NCBI RefSeq assembly: GCF_030504625.1
Contig: NZ_JAUKWH010000001.1
Span: 248,001-312,000, forward strand
DNA from: Neisseria sp. MVDL19-042950
GTDB lineage: Bacteria > Pseudomonadota > Gammaproteobacteria > Burkholderiales > Neisseriaceae
Direction of reading: 5' to 3'
DNA: 64,000 nucleotides
Shown here: positions 38,730-46,180 of the stretch, piece after piece
Layout of the letters: each line of letters opens with the position of its first letter
Position numbering within the stretch: the stretch's first letter is position 1
Program-made: the position numbers and the translations under genes
The notes under the pieces: model-generated
Told to the model about the DNA's origin: nothing
Database searches by the model: none
Seen by the model: the letters and a program-made list of their open reading frames with translations, nothing else

Positions 38730-39879
38730 CTTGCAAGCCTTTGATTAGTGTTTCGATATGCGTCGGTTCGTGGGCGGCGGTGAAGGTAATCCGCAGCCGC
38801 GCCTGCCCGACGGGCACGGTGGGTGGGCGGATGGCGGGCACATACAGGCCGTGTCCGCGCAGTATGGCGGATGCGGATAAAGCGGCTTCGTTGCTGCCGC
38901 AGAGAAAGGGCTGGATGGGCGTTTCAGACGGCATCAGGCGTTCCCGCAGGCCGCATTCGGATAAGGCCGTCTGAAAAAAGTGGATATTGCCGCGCAGTTT
39001 GCCGCGCAAATCGTCGGCGCTGCGGATGCGGGCGAAGGCGGCGGAAAGGGCGGCGGCTTGAGCGGGCGGGAAGGCGGTGCTGTAAATCAGGTGGCGGGCG
39101 AACTGAGTGAGGTATTCGGCAACGGTGCGGCTGCACAATACCGCCGCGCCCATCAGCCCGACCGCTTTGCCGAAGGTAACGATCAATATGTCGGGTTGCA
39201 CGCCCGCCGCTGCCGCGCTGCCACGGCCTTCGCTGCCGAGGATGCCGATGCCGTGTGCGTCGTCGAGCAGCAGCCATGCGCTGTATCGTTCACACAGGGT
39301 TTTCAGACGGCCTAAGTCGGCAGTATCGCCGTCCATGCTGAACACGCCTTCGCTGGCCACCAAGATTCTTTTTCCTTGATGTTCAATCAGTTGTTTTTCC
39401 AAAACATCATATTGCCGATGGGCGAACCGCTTAAACTGCGCGGGGCCGAGGGCGGCGGCTTCCTGCATGGAGGCGTGGCAGAGTTTGTCGGCCAGCAGCA
39501 CGTCGTTTTTGCCCAATAAACCGAGCAGCACGGCTTGGTTGGCGGCGTAACCGCTGGGAAACAAGATGGCGCATTCGTAACCCAGCCAATCGGCCAAACG
39601 GTTTTCCAGCGTTTCATGCGCGTCGGTGTGGCCGCTAACCAAAGGCGAACCGCCGCTGCCGGTGCCGTACTGCGCCAAAGCCTGCTGCCACGCGGCGATG
39701 ATACCCGGGTCGCGGCTGAGACCGAGGTAGTCGTTGCCGGCGAAATTGAGATAGCGTTTTCCGCCGTTTTCGAGATAAGGCGGCGTTGTGTCGGCGCAGC
39801 GGGCGGTGCGGCGGCGGTAGGCTCGTTTGGCCGCTTGGCTGTCGAGCGCGGCTTGCAGGTGGTCGTTCCAATTCATCAT
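38719..39879 (-). CDS. bioF: 8-amino-7-oxononanoate synthase
   Basis: PLP enzyme that condenses pimeloyl-ACP or -CoA with alanine in biotin synthesis. The 386-aa product has NFAGNDYLGLS, GSGGSPLVSGHTDAHETLE, DDAHGIGILG and the PLP-lysine region IVTFGKAVGLMGAAV. The track extends 35 codons upstream over a DUS; I use the Met pair at 39879/39876 (MMNWNDHLQ), which fits the family N-terminus. It ends DAV-stop, where the last codons and the stop are supplied by the DUS shared with bioC. Confidence 0.93.
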   Translation of the reverse strand: MMNWNDHLQAALDSQAAKRAYRRRTARCADTTPPYLENGGKRYLNFAGNDYLGLSRDPGIIAAWQQALAQYGTGSGGSPLVSGHTDAHETLENRLADWLGYECAILFPSGYAANQAVLLGLLGKNDVLLADKLCHASMQEAAALGPAQFKRFAHRQYDVLEKQLIEHQGKRILVASEGVFSMDGDTADLGRLKTLCERYSAWLLLDDAHGIGILGSEGRGSAAAAGVQPDILIVTFGKAVGLMGAAVLCSRTVAEYLTQFARHLIYSTAFPPAQAAALSAAFARIRSADDLRGKLRGNIHFFQTALSECGLRERLMPSETPIQPFLCGSNEAALSASAILRGHGLYVPAIRPPTVPVGQARLRITFTAAHEPTHIETLIKGLQDAV

Positions 39880-40046
39880 GGCTGCGGCGGGTAGAAAGCG
39901 GCAGAGTGTGTATGGTTTCAGACGGCCTGTCAAATGCAAAACCGCCCGAGCAAGGGCTTTTTTTGTTACACTACGCCGTTGCATTTTTCGAGCTTGTCTG
40001 CCGGCTTGAGGCCGTCTGAAAAACAGAAAACAACGCGAAAACCGCC

Positions 40047-40499
40047 ATGCGTAGTATCTGCCTGCACACTTTTTTGCCCTGCTCCGCCGAAGAAGCGGCT
40101 GCGCACCTGAAAAAGCCGTCGTTGCTGCTGTATGTGGCGCGTCCGTTGGTTGTTTTCAGCCCGTGCCGAAACGAAACGCTTCCCGAAACATGGCAAGCCG
40201 CCGCCTACCGGCTCAACATGCACCTGTTCGGCCTTGTGCCGCTGGGCTGGCAGATCGTGGATATTTCCTATCCGGCGGCAGACTGCTTCACCATGCTCGA
40301 CAACGGCCGCGGCGTGCTGATACGCCGCTGGCGGCATACGGTTACCGTCAAACCTCAAAACGGCGGCTGTCTGTATGGCGACCGTGTGGAAATAGATGCG
40401 GGCATGCTGACTGCGCCGATGGCAATCGCTGCCCGCCTCTTTTTCCGCCACCGCCAACGGCGTTTGCGGCATTTGGCGGCAAACGGCTTTCGGATGTGA
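40047..40499 (+). CDS. Uncharacterised protein, possibly SRPBCC-like
   Basis: I do not recognise this 150-aa protein with certainty. The C-terminal part (CLYGDRVEIDAGMLTAPMAIAARLFFRHRQRRLRHLA) resembles the end of START/SRPBCC ligand-binding proteins, where a long basic helix closes the fold. There is no signal peptide. It is divergent from bioF with a 167-bp shared gap containing a DUS. It is upstream of norM on the same strand, separated by three direct DUS copies. Confidence 0.6.
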   Translation: MRSICLHTFLPCSAEEAAAHLKKPSLLLYVARPLVVFSPCRNETLPETWQAAAYRLNMHLFGLVPLGWQIVDISYPAADCFTMLDNGRGVLIRRWRHTVTVKPQNGGCLYGDRVEIDAGMLTAPMAIAARLFFRHRQRRLRHLAANGFRM

Positions 40500-40573
40500 A
40501 GGCCGTCTGAAAAAATACAGCCCTCCGCAACCTACATTATCCGTAAGAGGCCGTCTGAAACAGGCCGTCTGAA
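40500..40573 (+). repeat. Three direct AG-DUS copies
   Basis: AGGCCGTCTGAA occurs at 40500-40511, 40548-40559 and 40562-40573, all in the same direction. The last two are only 2 bp apart. Being direct, they cannot form the usual terminator hairpin. Confidence 0.9.
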
Positions 40574-40585
40574 TTTGGAATCTTT

Positions 40586-41965
40586 ATGCTTTTCGACCTA
40601 AACCGTTATTCCTACCCCGTTTTCCGTAAAGAAAGCAAAAAACTCGTGCTGCTCGCCCTGCCGATGCTGCTTGCCCAAGTGGCGCAAGTGGGTGTGGGCT
40701 TTGTGGATACGGTGATGGCGGGCGGTGCGGGTAAAAACGATTTGGCCGCCGTCGCCCTCGGCAGCAGCGCGTTTGTGATGGTGTACATCACTTTCCTCGG
40801 CGTGATGACGGCATTGAATCCGATCATTTCCCAGCTTTACGGCGCAGGCAAATACGACGAAGTGGGCGAAACGGGGCGGCAGAGTATGTGGTTCGGCCTG
40901 ATGATGGGCGTGATAGGCATGTTGCTGATGTGGCTGGCTATTGTTCCGTTTCAGAAACTGCTCGATTTGAATGAAAACGTCGAAAGCATGATGGCGCAAT
41001 ACATGCTGTTTACCGGCTTGGCCATGCCTGCGGCGATGATACACCGCGCCTTGCATGCCTATGCTTCAAGCCTGAACCGGCCGCGCGTGATTATGATTGT
41101 GAGTTTTTTGGCGTTTTTTCTGAACGTGCCGCTCAATTATGCGTTTGTGTACGGTAAATTCGGCATGCCTGCGCTGGGCGGTGCGGGTTGCGGTGTGGCA
41201 ACTACCTTGGTGTTTTGGTTCAACGCCGCCGCGCTTTGGCTGTATGTGGTGAAGCAGAAATACTTCAGGCAGTTTAAGCTGACCGAGCGGTTCAGCAAGC
41301 CCGATATGAAGGTGTTCAAACAAATCTGGAAACTGGGCGCACCGATCGGTTTGTCGTTTTTTCTGGAAGTGAGCCTGTTTTCGTGCATCGTGTTTTTGGT
41401 GGCACGGCAAGGCGAAGATTATGTGGCGGCGCAGCAAGTGGTGATCAGCTTAACCAGCGTGATTTATATGATTCCGCAAAGCATCGGCTCGGCAGGCACG
41501 GTGCGGGTGGCCTACACCATCGGCCGCAGGGAATATGCGCGGGCGCGTTATATTTCGGGCGTTTCATTGGTTTTGGGCGTGGTGATGGCGGTGTTTACCG
41601 CTTTGCTGTTGGTATTTTTACGCTACCCGCTGGCAGGCATGTACACCGACGATGCGGCGGTATTGGCGATTGCGGCAACGGTGCTGCTGTTTGCGGCGGT
41701 GTTTCAGTTGGGCGACGCCACCCAATGCGTCGCTTCTTATGCCCTGCGCGGTTATAAAGTAACCAAAATCCCGATGCTGATTCACGCCGTGGCCTTTTGG
41801 GGCTTCGGTTTGGTACCGGGCTATCTGCTGGCCTATTCGGCAGACATGGGCATTTACGGTTTTTGGACGGCACTGGTGATTTCGCTCACCGTCGCCGCCG
41901 TTTTACTGGTTTGGTATTTGGAAATATGCAGCCGTTCGGTGGCTGAACGTAAAAGGATGTTGTGA
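40586..41965 (+). CDS. norM: MATE multidrug efflux pump NorM
   Basis: Na+- or H+-coupled exporter of cationic drugs in the inner membrane. The 459-aa product has twelve predicted helices. The N-terminal half opens LLALPMLLAQVAQVGVGFVDTVMAG, and the MATE repeat recurs with GAPIGLSFFLEVSLF near 247. Its length equals that of gonococcal NorM. The last bases overlap the murB start (TGATG), so the two genes are translationally coupled although functionally unrelated. Confidence 0.95.
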   Translation: MLFDLNRYSYPVFRKESKKLVLLALPMLLAQVAQVGVGFVDTVMAGGAGKNDLAAVALGSSAFVMVYITFLGVMTALNPIISQLYGAGKYDEVGETGRQSMWFGLMMGVIGMLLMWLAIVPFQKLLDLNENVESMMAQYMLFTGLAMPAAMIHRALHAYASSLNRPRVIMIVSFLAFFLNVPLNYAFVYGKFGMPALGGAGCGVATTLVFWFNAAALWLYVVKQKYFRQFKLTERFSKPDMKVFKQIWKLGAPIGLSFFLEVSLFSCIVFLVARQGEDYVAAQQVVISLTSVIYMIPQSIGSAGTVRVAYTIGRREYARARYISGVSLVLGVVMAVFTALLLVFLRYPLAGMYTDDAAVLAIAATVLLFAAVFQLGDATQCVASYALRGYKVTKIPMLIHAVAFWGFGLVPGYLLAYSADMGIYGFWTALVISLTVAAVLLVWYLEICSRSVAERKRML

Positions 41966-43002
41966 TGCAATTGTTGCACGATGTGGATTTAACGCCGCTC
42001 AACACATTCGGCCTCAAAGCCGCGGCGCGTGATTTTGCCGTGTTGGAAAACGAAGCGGATTTGCCGGAATTGGTAAAGCTGCCCCAATTCGACCGCCATA
42101 CCGTTTTGTGGCTCGGCGGCGGCAGCAATATCCTGCTGATGCGCGACTACGACGGGCTGGTCGTCCACATGCAAAATAAAGGCATACGCGAACTTTTCCG
42201 TTCAGACGGCCTCGTTTATATAGAAGCGCAGGCCGGCGAAGTGTGGCACGACTTTGTGTTGAAAACGCTGGATATGGGCTTGAGCGGTTTGGAAAACCTC
42301 AGCCTGATTCCGGGCACGGTAGGCGCGTCGCCGGTGCAGAATATCGGCGCATACGGCGTGGAAGTGAAAGACATCATCCACAGCGTGCGCTGCTTTGATT
42401 TGGACACTTTAACTTTTGTCGAATTAAGCAATGCCGACTGCTGCTTTTCCTACCGTGAAAGCCTGTTCAAACAGCAAGGCAAAGGGCGCTATGTGATTGT
42501 TTCGGTTGTGTTCGCCTTAAAAGAACAATTCACCGCCAACGTCCGCTACGGCGATTTGGCTGCCGTATTGGCGGAAAAATGCGCAGGCCGTGCGGCAACG
42601 GCGAAAGACGTATCCGAAGCCGTGTGCAGCATCCGCGCCAGCAAACTGCCCGACCCGAAAGTGCTGGGCAATGTCGGCAGTTTTTTCAAAAACCCGATTG
42701 TCGATAACGAAACCGCGCAAAAGCTGCTGGCACAATACCCCGAAATGCCGCATTACCCGCAAGCCGACGGCAGCGTCAAACTGGCGGCGGGCTGGTTGAT
42801 CGACCAATGCCGTCTGAAAGGCTACGGCATAGGCGGTGCGGCGGTGCACGACAAACAGGCTTTGGTGCTGGTCAACAAACAGCAGGCCACAGCGCAAGAC
42901 GTTTACCGCCTCGCGCAATACATCTGCCAAATCGTACAGGAACGCTTCGGTGTGGCATTGCATGCGGAACCGAACTGGCTTCCGGCATCTTTTTCGTTGT
43001 GA
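41965..43002 (+). CDS. murB: UDP-N-acetylenolpyruvoylglucosamine reductase
   Basis: FAD enzyme that makes UDP-MurNAc in peptidoglycan synthesis. The 345-aa product has the type I MurB features: NTFGLKAAARDF at the N-terminus, LGGGSNILL, GLENLSLIPGTVGASPVQNIGAYG, FSYRESLFK and LPDPKVLGNVGSFFKNP. The track lists a GTG one codon earlier; the ATG at 41965 overlaps the norM stop by one base and is preferred. An AT-type DUS lies inside the gene near 42810. Confidence 0.96.
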   Translation: MQLLHDVDLTPLNTFGLKAAARDFAVLENEADLPELVKLPQFDRHTVLWLGGGSNILLMRDYDGLVVHMQNKGIRELFRSDGLVYIEAQAGEVWHDFVLKTLDMGLSGLENLSLIPGTVGASPVQNIGAYGVEVKDIIHSVRCFDLDTLTFVELSNADCCFSYRESLFKQQGKGRYVIVSVVFALKEQFTANVRYGDLAAVLAEKCAGRAATAKDVSEAVCSIRASKLPDPKVLGNVGSFFKNPIVDNETAQKLLAQYPEMPHYPQADGSVKLAAGWLIDQCRLKGYGIGGAAVHDKQALVLVNKQQATAQDVYRLAQYICQIVQERFGVALHAEPNWLPASFSL

Positions 43003-43028
43003 TTGCAGCCAAAACAAAACGGCTTGGT

Positions 43029-43090
43029 TATAATCAACCGTTTGTTAAGGGCATAAATTGAAACGGGCGGCGGTATGCCGCCTTAAGGAG
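43029..43090 (+). promoter_or_regulatory. Promoter element and leader hairpin of the TetR gene
   Basis: TATAAT (43029-43034) follows the murB stop. Between it and the ribosome site AAGGAG (43085-43090) lies a GC-rich hairpin GGCGGC-ggtat-GCCGCC (43066-43082). The hairpin ends just 2 bases before the ribosome site and so could affect translation. Confidence 0.45.
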
Positions 43091-43097
43091 TAGCAAC

Positions 43098-43778
43098 GTG
43101 GCAAAAGAAATAAAAATAAATACTTATACCAGAATCATTGATGCGGGTCTGATGTTGTTCAACGAAGAAGGCGAACGCAACATCAGCACCAACCACATTG
43201 CCGCCCATTTGGGCATCAGCCCGGGCAACCTCTATTACCATTTCCGCAATAAAGACGAAATCATCGTCCAGCTGTTCAAACGGTACAGCGACGATTTGCT
43301 CAACTACCTGCACAACGCCCAACTGCCCGCAGGCGTATGCGACGCCATCAGCTACATGTCGGGTATTTACGACGTGATGTGGCGCTACCGTTTCCTCTTC
43401 AGCGACGTGAACACCTTGCTGGCAAGAAGCGCGGAGTTGTTGGGCGAACACAATAATTTCACCCAAGCCAAAGTGTCGCCGCTGCTGGTGAACCTGCTCA
43501 CCCGCTTAAACGGCTTGGGCATCATCAAAGCCGACGAAACCGCCATGAACGATTTGGCTTTAAACATGTGGATGGTAACCAAATACTGGTTCGATTTCGA
43601 CGGCTCGCTGCGCGGCCGCGCCAAACTGACCGAAGATTCCAAAGTCCGCGGCATCCAGCGCACCCTCAGCCTGCTGCGCCCTTATCTTTTGCCGGAATAT
43701 CTGGCCGAGTTTGACGAAACCGTCAGCAGCCTGACGTTGGAATCGGACTGTGTGAACGATACGATGTATCGGGGCTGA
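43098..43778 (+). CDS. TetR-family transcriptional regulator
   Basis: The 226-aa product has the TetR N-terminal helix-turn-helix (IIDAGLMLFNEEGERNISTNHIAAHLGISPGNLYYHFRNKDEI, about 12-54) and a helical ligand-binding part. The ligand and targets are unknown. The translation start is GTG (43098), with AAGGAG at 7-nt spacing. It is not next to an obvious partner except murB and norM upstream, so regulation of norM is possible but unproven. It ends at a DUS hairpin. Confidence 0.88.
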   Translation: MAKEIKINTYTRIIDAGLMLFNEEGERNISTNHIAAHLGISPGNLYYHFRNKDEIIVQLFKRYSDDLLNYLHNAQLPAGVCDAISYMSGIYDVMWRYRFLFSDVNTLLARSAELLGEHNNFTQAKVSPLLVNLLTRLNGLGIIKADETAMNDLALNMWMVTKYWFDFDGSLRGRAKLTEDSKVRGIQRTLSLLRPYLLPEYLAEFDETVSSLTLESDCVNDTMYRG

Positions 43779-43804
43779 AACGGCAATAAACTGTTTTTGA
43801 TCGG

Positions 43805-43832
43805 AGGCCGTCTGAAACTTTTCAGACGGCCT
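43805..43832 (+). terminator. DUS hairpin terminator of the TetR gene
   Basis: A 13-bp stem AGGCCGTCTGAAA and complement with a 2-nt loop is followed by TTTTA. A third DUS-related copy at 43848-43858 carries an A in place of the final C. Confidence 0.75.
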
Positions 43833-43884
43833 TTTTACGTAGCCTTGTTTCAGACGGCCATATTTGCGGTAACAAATAAACTTA

Positions 43885-43960
43885 CAACTGCTGCGGCGTT
43901 GCTGCGCTTGGCCGTATCGCTTGTATTACCTGCGGCTTGCCGCCTCGTATCAAAAGTGGG
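43885..43960 (+). repeat. Intergenic repeat, copy 1
   Basis: The block ending CTGCGGCTTGCCGCCTCGTA (43930-43949) plus TCAAAA matches a second copy at 50266-50291 at 22 of 26 positions, all four differences being transitions. It lies before the LOG gene. Similar GCCGTA...CTGCGGCTT stretches are familiar from other Neisseria intergenic regions, from memory only. Confidence 0.55.
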
Positions 43961-44011
43961 TTTATTTGCTATACAATACCCGCTTCTTACTTTTTTGAAA
44001 TTGCCGGTAAC

Positions 44012-44608
44012 ATGAAAAACATTGTTGTTTATTGCGGTTCCAATCTGGGAGATACCTCCGCTTATTTCCATGCGGCTCAAGCGATGGGGGCGGCCATAGC
44101 CGCACGCGGCAGCCGTTTGGTTTACGGCGGCGGCAGAATCGGCCTGATGGGAACGGTGGCCGATGCCGTGCTGGCAAACGGCGGTAAAGTAACCGGTGTG
44201 ATTCCCACGTTTTTGCGGGAAAAAGAAGTGGCGCATACCGGCTTAACCGAGTTGGTCGAAACACCCGATATGACCACGCGCAAAAACAAAATGATAGCGC
44301 TCGCCGATGCCTTTATCGCCATGCCTGGCGGGTTGGGCACTTACGAAGAACTGTTTGAAGTGCTTTCGCAGGCCCAGTTGAAGCTGCACGGCAAGCCTAT
44401 AGGCATATTGAATGTAAACGGCTTTTTCGATCCGATGATAGCCATGTTGCAGCAAACCGCCGATGCGGGCTTTATGCCGCAAGCCAATATGAACCTGCTG
44501 TGCGTCGACGGCACCCCCGAAGGTTTGCTGGAAAAAATGGCGGCCTACCGGTTTGTGGACGTATCCAAATGGGTAACGCCGGATTGGAAGAATGCAGAGG
44601 CCGTCTGA
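44012..44608 (+). CDS. LOG-family nucleotide phosphoribohydrolase
   Basis: The 198-aa product is a LOG/TIGR00730 protein of the lysine-decarboxylase-like fold. It has YCGSNLG, GGGRIGLMG and the catalytic PGGLGTYEELFE. Such enzymes release bases from nucleoside 5'-monophosphates, cytokinin type in plants and some bacteria. The often used annotation lysine decarboxylase is wrong for this group. The start at ATG 44012 matches the family; the track extends upstream into the repeat. The final Glu-Ala-Val-stop is encoded by a DUS, and the next gene starts one base later. Confidence 0.88.
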   Translation: MKNIVVYCGSNLGDTSAYFHAAQAMGAAIAARGSRLVYGGGRIGLMGTVADAVLANGGKVTGVIPTFLREKEVAHTGLTELVETPDMTTRKNKMIALADAFIAMPGGLGTYEELFEVLSQAQLKLHGKPIGILNVNGFFDPMIAMLQQTADAGFMPQANMNLLCVDGTPEGLLEKMAAYRFVDVSKWVTPDWKNAEAV

Positions 44609-44609
44609 A

Positions 44610-45389
44610 ATGAAAACACCCGATACGGCCATACTCGGCATGGGTTATCTGGGCCGCCCGCTGGCTGAAAAATTATTTGAAAACGGCGGCCGCGTGTCGG
44701 CCTTGAAACGCAGCCTGACTTCCGACGACATCAATCTGCCGATTGAATTGGATGCCGTCGATTTAAACGATGAAAAAGTTTTTCAGACGGCCTTTTGGCG
44801 CAAATGGTCCGATAAAAAAGTGTGGATCTGCCTGTTGCCGCCGTCGGCAGTCGGCCGCTATACCGATTTGCTGGCGGTTTGGGCGCAAGCGGCAAAACAG
44901 TTCGGCATACGGCATATTGTTTACGTAAGCAGCACCAGTGTTTACGGCGAAGAGGTGCGGGAATGCACCGAACATAGCACGCCGCAACCGCAAACGGCAA
45001 GTGCGCAAAAAGTGCTGGCGGCGGAGCGGCTGTTTCTCGAAAGCGGTATAGAGCATGTCGATATTCTGCGTTTGGGTGGGTTGTATTCCGCCGAACGCCA
45101 TCCGCTCAACAGCTTGTTGAAAAGCGGCAAAAAAGCGGCAGGCATGCACCGCCCCGTGAACATGCTGCACCAAAGCCGCGCCGTTGCCGCCTTATATTTG
45201 GCCGCCTGTACGCCGAGCGGCTTGCGCGTCCGCAATATCGTAGAAAAGCGGCATCCGCCCAAACACGAGTTTTATCGGGTCGAAGCCGCCAAACTCGGTC
45301 TGCCGGAATTGACCTTTGATGAAACCGATTGCAGCAGCGGTAAAATCGTAAACACCGCGTATGATGATTTTTCCACCGTTTTAGACTGA
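44610..45389 (+). CDS. NAD(P)-binding epimerase-like protein (YeeZ-type, extended SDR)
   Basis: The 259-aa product starts with a Rossmann motif (AILGMGYLGRPLAEKL, near 7-22) and contains an SDR-like HIVYVSSTSVYG segment. Similar proteins are annotated as NAD-dependent epimerase/dehydratase (YeeZ) of unknown substrate. The gene starts one base after the LOG gene stop. GAGG of the intervening DUS stands nine bases before the ATG and is the only visible ribosome site. Another DUS is inside the coding region (encoding VFQTAF). It ends at a DUS hairpin. Confidence 0.8.
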   Translation: MKTPDTAILGMGYLGRPLAEKLFENGGRVSALKRSLTSDDINLPIELDAVDLNDEKVFQTAFWRKWSDKKVWICLLPPSAVGRYTDLLAVWAQAAKQFGIRHIVYVSSTSVYGEEVRECTEHSTPQPQTASAQKVLAAERLFLESGIEHVDILRLGGLYSAERHPLNSLLKSGKKAAGMHRPVNMLHQSRAVAALYLAACTPSGLRVRNIVEKRHPPKHEFYRVEAAKLGLPELTFDETDCSSGKIVNTAYDDFSTVLD

Positions 45390-45418
45390 AGGCCGTCTGA
45401 AACTTTTTCAGACGGCCT
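45390..45418 (+). terminator. DUS hairpin after the epimerase-like gene
   Basis: A 13-bp stem of two opposed DUS copies with a 3-nt loop begins on the base after the stop codon. No T run follows, so termination may be partial and ubiJ could be read through. Confidence 0.6.
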
Positions 45419-45435
45419 GATAAGAAAGAACGCCC

Positions 45436-46005
45436 ATGACAGCCCTGATTCCCGTTATCAACCACCTGATTCGGCAAAACCGCGAAACCCAAGCGGCGCT
45501 GGCCGGATTCGCCGGCACCACCGTGTGCCTGAATGCCGCCGGTTTGCGCATACACGGCACCTTAAATGCCGAAGGTTTTCTTGAACACAGCGAAGCCGAA
45601 GCAGTTGCTGAAATCACTTTTCAAAACAGCGCCCTGCAAAAAGTGCTGCAAGGGCAAACACCCGGAGTCGGCGATGTGGCCCTCAGTGGCGACACCGATA
45701 CCGGCATGGCTTTGCTGCCGCTGTTCGGCGGTTTGCGCTATTACGCCGACGACGACTTGAGCCGACTGTTCGGTGATGCGGTGGCCGGAAGTATCGGCAC
45801 ACGGGCCGCCCGAGTGGGCCAAACGCTCAAGGCTTTCGGCCAAAGTATGCTGGAACAGTTCGGCGACTATGCCCGCGAACCCGAATCGCCGGTAATCAAT
45901 CGTGAAACTTTTGAAACATGGTCGCGGCAAGTCGACACCTTGCGCGACGACTTTGCCCGATTGAATGCCCGTTTGGAAAAATTGGAGCGGCGCAAGTCGG
46001 AATAA
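45436..46005 (+). CDS. ubiJ: Ubiquinone biosynthesis accessory factor UbiJ (SCP2 domain)
   Basis: UbiJ is a lipid-binding SCP2-domain protein that with UbiK scaffolds ubiquinone enzymes. The 189-aa product has a short N-terminal helix (IPVINHLIRQN), an SCP2-type beta part (VCLNAAGLRIHGTLNAEGFLE; ALSGDTDTGMALLPLF) and a UbiJ-type C-terminus. That C-terminus has LSRLFGDAVAGSIGTRAARVGQ, then a coiled-coil WSRQVDTLRDDFARLNARLEKLERR. ubiE and ubiB, its usual neighbours, are not here. The call rests on architecture. Confidence 0.72.
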   Translation: MTALIPVINHLIRQNRETQAALAGFAGTTVCLNAAGLRIHGTLNAEGFLEHSEAEAVAEITFQNSALQKVLQGQTPGVGDVALSGDTDTGMALLPLFGGLRYYADDDLSRLFGDAVAGSIGTRAARVGQTLKAFGQSMLEQFGDYAREPESPVINRETFETWSRQVDTLRDDFARLNARLEKLERRKSE

Positions 46006-46118
46006 ATAAGGATAAGATATACGTGATCATATCCGTTCGATTGTTCTTACCGCTTCAAACATGCCCGCTTTTTTTCCCCTTAACCGCTTGCCGGTGCGGA
46101 TGATTTCCAACCGTTGAA

Positions 46119-46162
46119 AACAGCCCGCATCCATTGTTTTTAAGCAATGGATGCGGGCTGTT
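46119..46162. terminator. Strong hairpin between ubiJ and purL
   Basis: The 18-bp perfect stem AACAGCCCGCATCCATTG and complement has a T-rich 8-nt loop and lies between two convergent genes. It is not DUS-based and can serve both genes. Confidence 0.8.
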
Positions 46163-46180
46163 CGTTATCCGGTTGGATCG

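Noticed and set aside
44012-44608. Lysine decarboxylase
   Set aside because: The PGGLGTYEE motif marks the LOG phosphoribohydrolase family, for which lysine decarboxylase is an old misannotation.
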